Source: JACVRW01 sp963826165
GTDB lineage: Bacteria; Actinomycetota; Thermoleophilia; Solirubrobacterales; Thermoleophilaceae
Direction: 5' to 3'
DNA: 64,000 nt
Assembly: GCA_963826165.1 (NCBI GenBank)
Contig: CAWGWC010000018.1
Coordinates: forward strand, 62,001-126,000
Part shown: in pieces, positions 1 through 10,322 of the stretch
Layout of the letters: every line of letters begins with the position of its first letter
How positions within the stretch are numbered: position 1 is the stretch's first letter
Made by a program: the position numbers and the translations under genes
The notes under the pieces: model-generated
Seen by the model: the letters and a program-made list of their open reading frames with translations, nothing else
The model's database searches: none
What the model was told of the DNA's origin: nothing

Positions 1-1
1 C

Positions 2-538
2 GCGCCGTCGCTCCACGCCGAGATCGACGGCGCGAGCGCCCTGCTCGAGCGGCTGGTGGCGCAGTGGGGCCCGGACTCGCCGGAGGACTCCCTCGCCAAG
101 TCCATCGCGCGCGACCTGAAGGGGACGGTTCCGGTGATCCACGGCTCCGGGCCGACCGTGGGCCTGGCGCGGCGCTGGCACACGCAGATCAACGAGAACG
201 TCAAGACCGGCGCCTGGTGGGCCGAGCTGCCGGAGGCCAACCACAACGAGATCTGCGGTTGGGCGCGAGGAGCGCAGCGCGCGCCACTCTCGGCCGTGTT
301 CCTCGGCGATCCCGACCTCCATCCGCGCGTCGTGCGGCGAATGGAGCTCACCGCCGAGGAGGTGGCGAGCGCCGGAGCCCCGTCGATCAGGGTCGAGGCC
401 CGCGGCGAGAGCCGCTTCGAGCGAGTGCTGTCGCACCTCCTGCTCGGCGATCTGGTGAGCGTCTACCTCGCGACCCTCGAGGGGATCGACCCGACGCCGG
501 CGGAGGCGATCGACCGCTTCAAGCGCGCGCTGGCCTGA
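2..538 (+). CDS. Bifunctional phosphoglucose/phosphomannose isomerase, C-terminal part (5' truncated)
   Basis: The reading frame is open from the window edge, so this is the C-terminal half of a larger gene. It resembles the SIS-fold isomerases that interconvert glucose-6-P or mannose-6-P with fructose-6-P. Visible signs are the region IHGSGPTVGLARRWHTQINE, then the active-site-like stretch PEANHNEICGW, in which Glu and His are conserved in this family, and a closing helix around VYLATLEGIDPT. The stop is followed by about 65 bases before the MerR gene, so it probably ends its operon. Start and N-terminal SIS domain lie outside the window; family assignment is fairly firm, substrate preference is not visible. 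Confidence 0.8.
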   Translation, partial: APSLHAEIDGASALLERLVAQWGPDSPEDSLAKSIARDLKGTVPVIHGSGPTVGLARRWHTQINENVKTGAWWAELPEANHNEICGWARGAQRAPLSAVFLGDPDLHPRVVRRMELTAEEVASAGAPSIRVEARGESRFERVLSHLLLGDLVSVYLATLEGIDPTPAEAIDRFKRALA

Positions 539-566
539 GCGACCCGCACTGCGGCTGGCCGGCCCC

Positions 567-594
567 AAACCTTGACACGATCGTGGTAAGGTTT
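567..594. promoter_or_regulatory. Long inverted repeat, likely MerR operator
   Basis: Perfect 7-base arms AAACCTT (567-573) and AAGGTTT (588-594) flank a perfect inner palindrome CACGATCGTG (576-585), giving a near-complete 28-bp dyad. It contains a TTGACA-like -35 (572-577). The dyad ends 10 bases before the MerR start codon. MerR-family activators bind such dyads over a promoter spacer, so autoregulation and control of the coupled ahcY is the natural reading; that is inference. Confidence 0.65.
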
Positions 595-604
595 GTCGGT
601 CGCG

Positions 605-981
605 ATGGAGGGACTCACGATCAACGAGGCCGCGGAGACGACCGGCTGGTCGGCTCGCATGCTGCGCTACATAGAGAGCGCCGGCCTGATCGAGCCCGAA
701 CGCACGCCCAAGGGGTACCGCCTCTTCGGGCCGGGTGAGCTGCAGCGTCTGCGTACGCTGCGCGAGCTGCTCACCCGGTTCGACTGCGGCCTCACGGATG
801 TGGCCTTCGCCCGTCGGCTGACCACGGACGCGAGTCTGAGGGAGGCCGTCGATCGCTGGTTCGAGGAGCGCCCGGAGAAGCCCGCGGAGGTCAGCACGGG
901 CGACTGGCTCTCCTGGGAGCAGCAGAAGCATCAGCGACTACTTCTTGCCGAACCCAACCCGAAAGTCACGGAGACCGCCGC

Positions 982-985
<4 letters not shown>
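605..985 (+). CDS. MerR family transcriptional regulator
   Basis: A 126-residue protein with an N-terminal MerR winged helix-turn-helix (TINEAAETTGWSARMLRYIE, then the wing around TPKGYRLFGPGEL), followed by a short helical region and no obvious cysteine metal site or effector domain. ATG at 605 is preferred over an in-frame TTG at 593 because 593 lies inside the operator-like dyad. The stop overlaps the ahcY start as ATGA, so the two are probably translationally coupled. The regulator may respond to a methionine or SAH-cycle signal, but nothing in the sequence identifies a ligand. Confidence 0.85.
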
Positions 986-2412
<1,427 letters not shown>

Positions 2413-3657
2413 CACTCTCAAGCCCGACGTCCGCGACGCGGCGCTCGCCCCCCAGGGGCGGGCCCGCGTCGACTGGGCCGAGGGCCAGATGCCGGTGCTG
2501 CGCTCGATACGCGAGCGCTTCGAGCGCGACGCGCCGCTGGCCGACACCAAGGTGGCGGCCTGCCTGCACGTGACGGCCGAGACGGCCACCCTGATGAAGG
2601 CGCTGAGCGCGGGTGGGGCCGAGGTGGCGCTCTGCTCGGCCAACCCGCTCACCACCCAGGACGAGGTGGCGGCCGCGCTGGTGGCGGATGGGGTGCCCGT
2701 CCAGGCGGCGCGCGGAGAGGATCTGGAGGCCTACGCGCGCCACGTTCACGCGCTGGCGGCGTGGAGGCCCGACGTGACCCTCGACGACGGCGCCGACCTG
2801 CTCGTCCTGCTCCACGAGCAGGGTGAGGCCGAGGCGGTGCGCGGCGGCGCGGAGGAGACCACCACCGGGCTGCTGAGGCTGCGCCGGCTCGAGAACGAGG
2901 GCCGGCTGGCCTGCCCGGTCATCGCCGTCAACGAGTCCCGCACCGAGCGCACGTTCAACGATCGCTACGGCACCGGCCAGTCGGCGCTCGACGGCATCCT
3001 CCGGGCCACCAACCTGCTGCTGGCGGGGCGTTCGCTCGTCCTCTGCGGCTACGGGCCGACCGGTCGCGGGATCGCCCAGCGGGCGCGTGGCGCAGGCGCG
3101 GCGGTGATCGTGTGCGAAGTCGACCCGCTGCGCGCGCTCGAGGCGCGGATGGACGGCCTGCAGGTGATGCCCGCGCTGGAGGCGGCGGAGGCGGGCGACC
3201 TCTTCGTGACCGTCACCGGCTCACGCTCGGTGCTGCGCCGCGAGCACTTCGAGCGGATGAAGGACGGCGCGGTGCTGGCCAACGCGGGCCACTTCGACGT
3301 GGAGATCGACCTCCCGGGCCTGCACGAGATCGCCGACGACGTGCGCCAGGTGCTGCCGCTGGTCGAGCAGTACGTGCTGCCCGATGGACGCCGCCTGAAC
3401 CTCCTCGCCCAGGGACGCGTGGTCAACCTCGCGGCCGGCGAGGGCCATCCCGCGGCCGCGATGGACATGAGCTTCGCCAATCTCGCGCTCGCGGTGGAGC
3501 ACCTGGCTCTCCACGGCGACGAGCTCGAGCACCGCGTGCTCGACGTGCCGCAGGAGCTCGACGAGGAGATCGCGCGGCTGAAGCTCGACTCGCTGGGCGT
3601 GCAGATCGACGAGCTCACCTCCGAGCAGCAGGAGTACCTGAGCTCCTGGAGCGGCGC

Positions 3658-4209
3658 CTAGACGCGCAGCAGCGCGTCGAGCCGGTTGGTCAGCTCGGGA
3701 TCGTCCGGCTCGGTGCCCGCGCCGAAGCGCTCCACCAGCCGGCCTCGCCGGTCGAGCACGTACTTGTTGAAGTTCCAGTCGGGCGCGCCGAGGGCCCGGA
3801 ACAGGGGATGGGCGTCGTCGCCGGTGACCCTGACCTTGGCGAACATCGGAAAGGAGACGCCGAAGTTCGCGCGGCAGAACTCTCCGATCTCCGCGTTCGA
3901 GCGCGGCTCTTGGCCGGCGAAGTCGTTGGCCGGGAAGCCGAGCACCACGAGGCCGTCGTCGCGGCGCTGCTCCCAGAGCCGCTCGAGCTGCTCGAACTGT
4001 GGAGTGAAGCCGCACTCCGAGGCCGTGTTGACCACCAGCACCACGCTGCCGCGGTAGCGCGACAGATCGTCCGGGTCTCCGTTGAGCCGCGGCAGGGTGA
4101 AGCGCAGCACCTGCTGACCGGCCTGCTCCTGGGCAGGGTCCTCCTCCGCGCCGCAGCCGGCGACGATGGATGCGACCGCTGCGGCCGCGATCAGGACAGG
4201 TATGCGCAT
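3658..4209 (-). CDS. Glutathione peroxidase family protein, probable lipoprotein
   Basis: A 183-residue thiol peroxidase of the GPx family. The N terminus (MRIPVLIAAAAVASIVAGCG) is a lipoprotein signal ending in a lipobox (VAGC), which would place it outside the membrane. The peroxidatic cysteine is in NTASECGFTPQF and the family motif WNFNKYVLDRRG follows, with the PANDFAGQEP loop between them. It uses Cys, not selenocysteine. ATG at 4209 is preferred over one 13 codons upstream because it starts the signal peptide exactly and has a good ribosome site (AAGGGTGAG). Its stop overlaps the stop of the SAHH paralogue on the other strand as CTAG. Confidence 0.88.
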   Translation of the reverse strand: MRIPVLIAAAAVASIVAGCGAEEDPAQEQAGQQVLRFTLPRLNGDPDDLSRYRGSVVLVVNTASECGFTPQFEQLERLWEQRRDDGLVVLGFPANDFAGQEPRSNAEIGEFCRANFGVSFPMFAKVRVTGDDAHPLFRALGAPDWNFNKYVLDRRGRLVERFGAGTEPDDPELTNRLDALLRV

Positions 4210-4260
4210 CTCACCCTTAGTAACGCAGACCGCGGCCCGCCGGTTCAACCGGCGGCCAAT

Positions 4261-4548
4261 CTAAGCCGCGCGCGCGATCAGTCGCTGCAGACGAGGGCGC
4301 TCGTCACGGCGGCGCAGCTCGCTCGCGGCATGAAAGCGCAGCAGCTCGACCAGCTCGCCGCTGGGACGGAATGGATCCGCGATCGCCTCGCCGGTGTCGA
4401 CGTCCAGAGCCGCCCACAGCTCGTCGCCGACCTCGGCCAGCAGCACGTCGCCCGTCGGCGCCGCGGAGCTGTCGATCGCCGCCAAGCGGTGGATCGCGTA
4501 ACCATCATGAGCGTCGGCCTGGCGCACTGTGAAGGTGGTGTTGGTCAT
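4261..4548 (-). CDS. Small conserved hypothetical protein
   Basis: A 95-residue protein with no named function. The centre, LAAIDSSAAPTGDVLLAEVG followed by DELWAALDVDTGEAIADPF, looks like a small beta-rich domain I associate with short uncharacterised proteins in high-GC Actinomycetota; the pattern 'AEV.delwAAL...g.aIADPFRP' also recalls part of an acetyltransferase fold. The C terminus is Arg-rich. A strong ribosome site GAGGAGG precedes the ATG at 4548. It is divergent from the LysR gene and shares a 103-base control region with it, so it is a candidate target of that regulator. Confidence 0.6.
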   Translation of the reverse strand: MTNTTFTVRQADAHDGYAIHRLAAIDSSAAPTGDVLLAEVGDELWAALDVDTGEAIADPFRPSGELVELLRFHAASELRRRDERPRLQRLIARAA

Positions 4549-4581
4549 GATGCCTCCTCGGTTTGATCGTTTGATCTATCT

Positions 4582-4626
4582 CGAACTATGTTCGCGGACA
4601 CTGTCCATAAGTTCAAATTCGAACTT
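4582..4626. promoter_or_regulatory. Two LysR-type dyads between divergent genes
   Basis: CGAAC-TAT-GTTCG (4582-4594) is a perfect 5-base inverted repeat, and AAGTTC-AAATTC-GAACTT (4609-4626) is a longer dyad with perfect 6-base arms. Both carry the GAAC/GTTC core and lie 15 bases apart in the control region shared by the small hypothetical gene and the LysR gene. Paired recognition and activation sites are normal for LysR regulators; assignment is inference. Confidence 0.55.
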
Positions 4627-4651
4627 GTGACACCTCCGATAAGCTCGGGTT

Positions 4652-5596
4652 ATGCTCGACGTCAAGCAGCTGAAGGTCCTCAAGGCGGTCTCCGAGCATG
4701 GCTCGTTCTCCGCCGCGGCCGACTCCCTGTCCTACACGCAGCCCGCGATCTCGCAGCAGATCGCGGCGCTCGAGAAGCAGGCCAACGCCACGCTCGTGGA
4801 CCGCGGAAGCCGCGGCGTGACCCTCACCGACGCCGGCCGCGCACTGGTCGATCATGCCGACGTGGTGCTGGCACGCCTGGCCGCCGCCGAGGCCGAGCTG
4901 GAGGCCATCGCGGGCGTGCGCGGCGGACGCGTGCGGATGTCCTCGTTTCCCACCGCCGGGGCCTCCCTGCTGCCGCCCGCCGTGGCGCTGTTCACCAAGC
5001 GCCACCCCGAGGTGGAGCTCTCCTTCACCGAGCAGGAGCCCGAGGAGGCCGTGGCCAAGCTGCGGTCCGCCGAGCTCGAGCTGGCGCTCGTGTTCGAGTA
5101 CCGCGACTTCTCCCAGCCGGAGTTCGAGCGCCTCTACGAGGGCATCGAGCTGCGCCATCTGATCGACGATCCGATGTACGTGGCCATGCCCTTCGACCAC
5201 CCCGCGGCCCGCAAGCCCCGGGTGCGCCTCGGGGACTTCAGCGATGACGTCTGGATCCAGAACGACACCCGCGGACCCTGTGGCCGTCTCCATCTCGCCG
5301 CCTGCGTCGGCGCGGGCTTCGAGCCGAAGATCGGCTACGTGTCGGACGACTACAACGTCGTCCAGGGGCTGATCGCGGCGGGGGTGGGCGTCTCCCTGCT
5401 GCCTGCGCTATCGCTGACCAACGTCCGGGAGGACATCGCCGTGCGCTCGCTCGGAGCGAAGGCGCCCGCCCGTCGCATCGCCTCGGCCGTGCTGGCCGGC
5501 CGCTACCGCTCACCGGCGGCGGAGGCGATGCTGGACATCCTCCACGAGGTGGCCGACCGCTTCGAGCTGCCCTCCGGCACCGCGCTGGCCGCCTGA
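4652..5596 (+). CDS. LysR family transcriptional regulator
   Basis: A 314-residue LysR-type regulator of standard length. The N-terminal winged helix-turn-helix is visible as VSEHGSFSAAADSLSYTQPA followed by ISQQIAALEKQ and the wing RGSRGVTLTDAGRAL. After a linker helix comes a periplasmic-binding-like effector domain (about residues 90-300), with the usual GGRVRMSSFPTAGASLLP opening and a typical C-terminal lobe (GLIAAGVGVSLLPAL). The gene is divergent from a small hypothetical gene and is followed after about 30 bases by the sulfite-oxidase-like gene, which could be a second target. The effector is not predictable. Confidence 0.93.
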   Translation: MLDVKQLKVLKAVSEHGSFSAAADSLSYTQPAISQQIAALEKQANATLVDRGSRGVTLTDAGRALVDHADVVLARLAAAEAELEAIAGVRGGRVRMSSFPTAGASLLPPAVALFTKRHPEVELSFTEQEPEEAVAKLRSAELELALVFEYRDFSQPEFERLYEGIELRHLIDDPMYVAMPFDHPAARKPRVRLGDFSDDVWIQNDTRGPCGRLHLAACVGAGFEPKIGYVSDDYNVVQGLIAAGVGVSLLPALSLTNVREDIAVRSLGAKAPARRIASAVLAGRYRSPAAEAMLDILHEVADRFELPSGTALAA

Positions 5597-5627
5597 GCGC
5601 GACCGGCGGCGGTACTCTGGCCACGGC

Positions 5628-6239
5628 GTGGCCAACTTCATCTCACGTGGCTTCAAGGGGCGTCGTCGCGCTCCCGGCGAGCTCGCCGCCCGCCTGCCTC
5701 CGGGCCAGTACTACGAGCCGGGCTTTCCCGTGCTCACCGCGGGGCCCACGCCTCGCATCGAGACCGGAGAGTGGGCCTTCCGGATCGACGGGATGGTCGG
5801 CACGGAGCGGGAGTGGAGCTGGGACGAGTTCCAGGCGCTTCCCAGCGAGAACGTTCCGTGCGACATCCACTGCGTGACCAAGTGGTCGAAGCTCGACACG
5901 AGCTTCCGTGGCGTTCCGGTGGACGCGCTGCTGGACGAGGCGCAACCGCAGGGCGAATTCGCCACCGCCTTCGCCCATGGCGGCTACACCACCAACCTGT
6001 CGCTGGCCGACCTCACGGGAGGCAAGGGCTGGGTCGTCACCGAGCACGAGGGCGAGCCGCTCCCGCGCGAGCACGGAGGGCCGGCGCGGCTGCTCGTCCC
6101 CCACCTGTACTTCTGGAAGAGCGCCAAGTGGGTCGCCGGGCTGCGCATCCTGGACCACGACGAGCCGGGCTTCTGGGAGTCCAACGGGTACCACAACCGC
6201 GGTGACCCCTGGCGCGAGGAGCGCTATTGGACCGACTGA
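5628..6239 (+). CDS. Sulfite oxidase-like molybdopterin oxidoreductase, cytosolic
   Basis: A 203-residue protein of the sulfite oxidase/YedY molybdenum cofactor fold. The presumed molybdenum-ligand cysteine is in PCDIHCVTKWSK; other fold marks are GEWAFRIDG near the start, FRGVPVDALL, and the C-terminal YFWKSAKWVAGLRIL. There is no twin-arginine or Sec signal, so unlike YedY/MsrP it should act in the cytosol. Start is GTG 5628. Its end overlaps the start of a flavin reductase gene, a pairing suggesting the reductase supplies or takes its electrons. The physiological substrate cannot be read from sequence. Confidence 0.86.
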   Translation: MANFISRGFKGRRRAPGELAARLPPGQYYEPGFPVLTAGPTPRIETGEWAFRIDGMVGTEREWSWDEFQALPSENVPCDIHCVTKWSKLDTSFRGVPVDALLDEAQPQGEFATAFAHGGYTTNLSLADLTGGKGWVVTEHEGEPLPREHGGPARLLVPHLYFWKSAKWVAGLRILDHDEPGFWESNGYHNRGDPWREERYWTD

Positions 6240-6949
6240 CGCCCGTCGAGCAGCGCGCGCCGGGGCGGTGGCAGCTTGCCACGGTCAGCGCGATCAGGGA
6301 GGAGACCTCGCGGGTCAAGTCCTTTCGCTTCGACCTGCCGATGTGGGTCGCTCACCTCCCGGGCCAGCACTACGACGTGCGCCTCACTGCGCCCGACGGC
6401 TACATCGCCCAGCGTTCCTACTCGGTGGCCTCGTCTCCGCTCGACGAGGGTCAGATCGAGCTGACGATCGACCGGCTCGACGACGGAGAGGTCTCCCCCT
6501 ACTTCCACGATGTCGTGGAGGAGGGCGACCAGGTCGAGCTGCGCGGCCCGTTCGCCTCCTACTTCGTCTGGCGCGGCGAGTCGCCGGCGCTGCTGCTCGG
6601 CGGCGGGTCGGGGGTGGTGCCGCTGATGGCCATGCTGCGGCACCGGCGCAGGACGATGCCCGACCTCGAGATGCGGCTGGTCTACTCGGTGCGCGCGCCC
6701 GACGAGGTGATCTACGCGGACGAGCTCGGCGGAGAGACCCTGGTCACCTACACGCGCGAAGCGCCCGCGGACTGGAGCGGAGCTACGGGGAGAATCGACT
6801 CGCGGCTGATCGAGAGCGCCGGCGTCCAGTCGGGGATCGCCTTCATCTGCGGCTCGAACGGCTTCGTGGAGGCGGCCGCGGCGCTCGCGCTCGACGCCGG
6901 CTTCGAGCCGCGGGAGGTCCGAACCGAGCGCTTCGGCCCCTCGGGGTGA
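6227..6949 (+). CDS. FAD/NAD(P)-binding ferredoxin reductase-type oxidoreductase
   Basis: A 240-residue protein of the ferredoxin-NADP reductase superfamily. The FAD domain shows RSYSVASSP (flavin-binding RxYS motif), and the nucleotide-binding domain shows LLLGGGSGVVPLMAMLR and the late FICGSNGFVE. No iron-sulfur cysteine cluster follows, so it is the bare two-domain reductase. The start is TTG 6227, chosen because GAGGAG lies five bases upstream and no ATG or GTG fits; it overlaps the previous gene by 13 bases. Together with the sulfite-oxidase-like protein it probably forms a two-component oxidoreductase. Confidence 0.87.
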   Translation: MDRLTPVEQRAPGRWQLATVSAIREETSRVKSFRFDLPMWVAHLPGQHYDVRLTAPDGYIAQRSYSVASSPLDEGQIELTIDRLDDGEVSPYFHDVVEEGDQVELRGPFASYFVWRGESPALLLGGGSGVVPLMAMLRHRRRTMPDLEMRLVYSVRAPDEVIYADELGGETLVTYTREAPADWSGATGRIDSRLIESAGVQSGIAFICGSNGFVEAAAALALDAGFEPREVRTERFGPSG

Positions 6950-6961
6950 TAGGAACCGCAT

Positions 6962-7375
6962 ATGGCCGAAGAGATCGCAATACCGAACGCGCAGTCCACG
7001 GCGAAGGTCCGCAACCCGCTGGCGGTGGCGCTGCTCGGCTTGATCACAATCGGGATCTACTGGATCTTCTGGTGGTACTTCATCAACCGCGAGATGGTGG
7101 ACTACGGCCAGGCCAACGACGTCCCCGATCTGGGCGACAATCCGTGGCTGTCCGTTCTGGCGGTGACGCTGGGCGCCCTGGTGATCATCCCGGCCCTGGT
7201 CTCGCTATGGCGCACCTGCAGGCGGATCGAGCGGACGCAGAACCATGCGCTCGGGAGCAACAACTTCAGCCCCGTCCTGACTTTCATCCTGGCCCTTTTT
7301 CCCATCCTTCAGCTCGTCGCGTGGTTTCTCATGCAGAGCAACCTCAATCAGTCGTGGGAGCGGATGCGGGGCTAG
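6962..7375 (+). CDS. DUF4234 family membrane protein
   Basis: A 137-residue integral membrane protein with three to four hydrophobic segments: around residues 18-42 (LAVALLGLITIGIYWIFWWY), 65-85 and 103-125. The first segment with its aromatic Ile-Tyr-Trp-Phe-Trp-Trp run and the later WRTCRRIERTQ and NLNQSWERMRG are typical of DUF4234 proteins, whose function is unknown. It lies 12 bases after the flavin reductase and 12 bases before the UTP-sugar transferase, so it may be co-transcribed with both. Confidence 0.8.
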   Translation: MAEEIAIPNAQSTAKVRNPLAVALLGLITIGIYWIFWWYFINREMVDYGQANDVPDLGDNPWLSVLAVTLGALVIIPALVSLWRTCRRIERTQNHALGSNNFSPVLTFILALFPILQLVAWFLMQSNLNQSWERMRG

Positions 7376-7387
7376 GATCGGCGCGCC

Positions 7388-8746
7388 GTGAGCGACGCCA
7401 CCGACAAGATGCGCAGCGAGGACCTCCCCGAGGCCGCTGTGGAGACCTTCGCCCGATACGAGGAGCGCCTGCGGGCGGGCGAGGAGGGGATGGTGCCGGA
7501 GGCGGACATCGAGGCGCTCGACGACGTGCCCTCGCTCGACGACCTTCCCGACGGCGATTCCGCCGCTCTCGAGCAGACCGTGGTGCTCAAGCTGAACGGC
7601 GGCCTGGGCACGAGCATGGGGATGACCAAAGCCAAGTCGCTGCTCGAGGTCAAGGACGGGCACACCTTCCTCGACGTGATCGTGCGCCAGATCCTCCACC
7701 TGCGCGAGCGCCATGACGCCCGGATCCCGCTGCTGCTCATGAACAGCTTCGCCACCCGCGACGACACGCTCGCGGCGCTCGAGTCCTACGACCGGCTCGC
7801 CCTGGACGACCTGCCGCTCGACTTCCTGCAGGGCCGGGTGCCAAAGCTCCTCGCCGACGGGTTCGAGCCCGCGGACTGGCCGGACGACCGGGCGCTCGAA
7901 TGGGCGCCGCCGGGGCACGGGGACGTGTTCGTCTCGCTGGCCTCTACCGGTCTTCTCGCCCGGCTGCTCGAGGGCGGCTACCGCTATCTCTTCCTGTCGA
8001 ACGCCGACAATCTCGGTGCCGCGCTCGACCCGCGTATCGCCGGTTGGTTCGCCGCCGAGGGACTGCCCTTCGTGTCCGAGGTGGTGGACCGCACGGAGAG
8101 CGACAAGAAGGGTGGCCACCTGGCTCGCCGCCGCGACGACGGCGGGCTGCTGCTGCGGGAGACCGCCCAGGTGCCGAGCGAGGACCAGGAGGCCTTCGAG
8201 GACATCTCGGTGCACCGCTACTTCAACGCGAACAGCATCTGGGTGAACCTCGAGGCGCTGGAGCGCACGCTCGGCGAGCGCGACGGCGTGCTCGAGCTGC
8301 CGATGATCGTCAACCGCAAGACGGTCGATCCGACAGACGGCTCGTCACCCGACGTGGTCCAGCTGGAGACGGCGATGGGGGCCGCGGTCGGCGTGTTCGA
8401 GGGAGCGGGCGCCGTGCACGTGCCGCGCTCGCGCTTCGTGCCCGTCAAGAAGACCAACGACCTGCTCGTGGTGCGCTCCGACGCCTACCTGCTGGGTGAC
8501 GACTGGACCGTCGGGCTGGCGCCCGAGCGCGACGGGCGGCCTCCGCACGTGGAGCTGGACCCAGACCACTACAAGCTGGTGGGCGATTTCGAGGAGCGCT
8601 TTTCAGCCGGAGCTCCCTCTCTGGCCGGCTGCGAGCGGCTCGAGGTGGAGGGCGACGTTCGCTTCGGCCGTGACGTGACCGTCCGCGGCCGGGTGCACCT
8701 CGAGGGCCCGCGTCAGGTGGAGGACGGCGCGCTGCTCGAGGGCTGA
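7388..8746 (+). CDS. UTP--glucose-1-phosphate uridylyltransferase (UDPGP family)
   Basis: A 452-residue nucleotidyltransferase of the eukaryote-like UDPGP family, not the bacterial GalU family. The signature LKLNGGLGTSMGMTKAKSLL binds the nucleotide phosphates; further family marks are LLMNSFATRDDT, YLFLSNADNLGA (metal and sugar site) and the PVKKTNDLLVVRSD segment before a C-terminal left-handed helix region. The product, UDP-glucose, feeds glycans and trehalose. Start is GTG 7388. Its 3' end overlaps the convergent ctaG gene by 34 bases. Confidence 0.92.
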   Translation: MSDATDKMRSEDLPEAAVETFARYEERLRAGEEGMVPEADIEALDDVPSLDDLPDGDSAALEQTVVLKLNGGLGTSMGMTKAKSLLEVKDGHTFLDVIVRQILHLRERHDARIPLLLMNSFATRDDTLAALESYDRLALDDLPLDFLQGRVPKLLADGFEPADWPDDRALEWAPPGHGDVFVSLASTGLLARLLEGGYRYLFLSNADNLGAALDPRIAGWFAAEGLPFVSEVVDRTESDKKGGHLARRRDDGGLLLRETAQVPSEDQEAFEDISVHRYFNANSIWVNLEALERTLGERDGVLELPMIVNRKTVDPTDGSSPDVVQLETAMGAAVGVFEGAGAVHVPRSRFVPVKKTNDLLVVRSDAYLLGDDWTVGLAPERDGRPPHVELDPDHYKLVGDFEERFSAGAPSLAGCERLEVEGDVRFGRDVTVRGRVHLEGPRQVEDGALLEG

Positions 8747-9570
8747 GCGGCCGCCGCCGCGGCGTCCTCGCGCCGTTCGCGGCTGCGCTGCTCCTCCTCG
8801 GAGCGCGTGAGCATCCTGACGAAGAGCACCACCATCACCAGCACGAGCGTCATCGACTGCTCGACCATCATGATCACGCCGCCCACGTTCTGATCCTCCA
8901 CGGGGCTGAGGCCCCAGATCCGCGGCGTGGTCTCGTAGTAGGGGTAGAACACGCTCGTGGACCAGGCGAGGTAGAGGCCCAGCGCCGCGAGCGAGGCCTT
9001 GGCCGACGCGATGTAGGCCAGCGGCTGCATGCCGGTCAGGCGGCGTCGCATCGGCACGGGCTGGATCAGCGGCCACCACAGCGCCAGCCCGGCGGCGAAG
9101 AAGCAGGCGTGCTCGAGCACGTGCAGCAGCGGGGACTGGGTGGCGGCGTCGTAGAGGGCCGGGACGTGCCACAGGTACATCAGAAACAGCCAGATCGCGA
9201 TGCCGGTGACGGGGTTGGCCAGCGGGCCGAGGGCGCGCTCCACACGCATCAGCCGGCGCGTGGCCGGCCGCATCATCACGCGGGACAGTGCGAGGAGCAG
9301 CAACAGCGGGGCGATGTCGCCGAGCAGAACGTGCTGCACCATGTGGGCCGAGAAGAGGTAGTCCTCACCCAGGCCGTCCAGGGGAGAGGCCAGCGCGATC
9401 AGGAGGGCGACCATCGCGCCGCTGAAGGCCAGTGCCTGGACGCCTCCGGCCCCACGCCCGCCGGTCTGCCGGCGCACCTGGCGAAAGCGCCAGACGTAGA
9501 TGCCCGCGAGCAGGGCCAGCGGAGCGAGCACCGCCGGATCGGCGAGCCAATGCAGTTGCGGGTGGTCCAC
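8713..9570 (-). CDS. ctaG: Cytochrome c oxidase assembly protein, CtaG family
   Basis: A 285-residue multi-pass membrane protein of the caa3-type CtaG family, which helps assemble the copper centre of cytochrome c oxidase. Seven or so hydrophobic segments alternate with conserved pieces: FSAHMVQHVLLGDIAPLLLL, WHVPALYDAA, LEHACFFAAGL and the late GGVIMMVEQSMTLVL. The histidines in HMVQH, WHVP and LEHA are the probable copper or structural ligands. Start is GTG 9570. The C terminus is a charged, Ala/Ser-rich tail. It is divergent from comF and convergent with the UDPGP gene. Confidence 0.9.
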   Translation of the reverse strand: MDHPQLHWLADPAVLAPLALLAGIYVWRFRQVRRQTGGRGAGGVQALAFSGAMVALLIALASPLDGLGEDYLFSAHMVQHVLLGDIAPLLLLLALSRVMMRPATRRLMRVERALGPLANPVTGIAIWLFLMYLWHVPALYDAATQSPLLHVLEHACFFAAGLALWWPLIQPVPMRRRLTGMQPLAYIASAKASLAALGLYLAWSTSVFYPYYETTPRIWGLSPVEDQNVGGVIMMVEQSMTLVLVMVVLFVRMLTRSEEEQRSRERREDAAAAAAQPSSSAPSST

Positions 9571-9632
9571 TGTCGCCGAATTGTCGCAGTGGAGTCCCCA
9601 CGGGTAACACGGCTTCGTGGATCCTCGGGTGC

Positions 9633-10253
9633 ATGGTCATACCGCCGCTCTGCTGGGGGTGTGGAGGTCTGGCCCGGCGGGCGGAGCCGCTCTGTGTGGC
9701 CTGCCGCCGGACCCTGCGCCGGCTTCCGTCTCGCCCGGTGGTGGCGGAGGGGATCACGGTCTGGGCGCCGCTGGCCTACGAAGGCGCCGCGCGCGAGCTG
9801 GTGCGGGCGCTCAAGTTCCGTGGGGCCGTGAGGGTGGCCGACGCGATGGCGGCGCAGGTCGCCGCCGCCGTGCCGCCCGGCCTGCTGGCCGAAGCGAGCC
9901 TCGTGCCGGTGCCGCTTCATCCGGCGCGTCGCCGGCGCCGCGGCTTCAACCAGGCGCGGCTGCTGGCCGACGCCCTGGCCGGCCGCACGGGCCTGCCGGT
10001 GCACGACTGCCTCGCGCGCGCGGGCGCGCTAAACGGCGCGGGCGCCACTCAGGTCGGCCGAGGGCGGCGCGAACGCCGCGCCGGGCCGGCAGGCGGGGTG
10101 CGCCTCCGCGCCGGGCCGCCGCCCCGGCGCATCGTGCTCGTGGACGACGTGGCCACCACCGGCGGCACCCTCGCAGCCTGCGCCGCGGCGCTGCGAGCCG
10201 GCGGAGCCGAGGAGGTCGTGGCGGTCACGTTCGCCCGCACTCTGGGCCGATGA
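9633..10253 (+). CDS. ComF family phosphoribosyltransferase-like protein
   Basis: A 206-residue ComF-type protein, linked to DNA uptake or nucleotide salvage. It opens with a four-cysteine zinc ribbon (CWGCGG and CVACRR) and ends with a type I phosphoribosyltransferase domain whose PRPP loop is RIVLVDDVATTGGTLAACA. VPVPLHPARRRRRGFNQA is the usual ComF middle motif. The ATG at 9633 is chosen because it directly precedes the zinc ribbon. It heads the run comF, hpf, secA, prfB seen in many Gram-positive genomes. Confidence 0.92.
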   Translation: MVIPPLCWGCGGLARRAEPLCVACRRTLRRLPSRPVVAEGITVWAPLAYEGAARELVRALKFRGAVRVADAMAAQVAAAVPPGLLAEASLVPVPLHPARRRRRGFNQARLLADALAGRTGLPVHDCLARAGALNGAGATQVGRGRRERRAGPAGGVRLRAGPPPRRIVLVDDVATTGGTLAACAAALRAGGAEEVVAVTFARTLGR

Positions 10254-10322
10254 TGGTGTTCCCCCTTCAAAGCCGGCGGCCGTCGGTCTACCATCGGTCG
10301 CCCCGGTTACCCAGGAGAGCAG

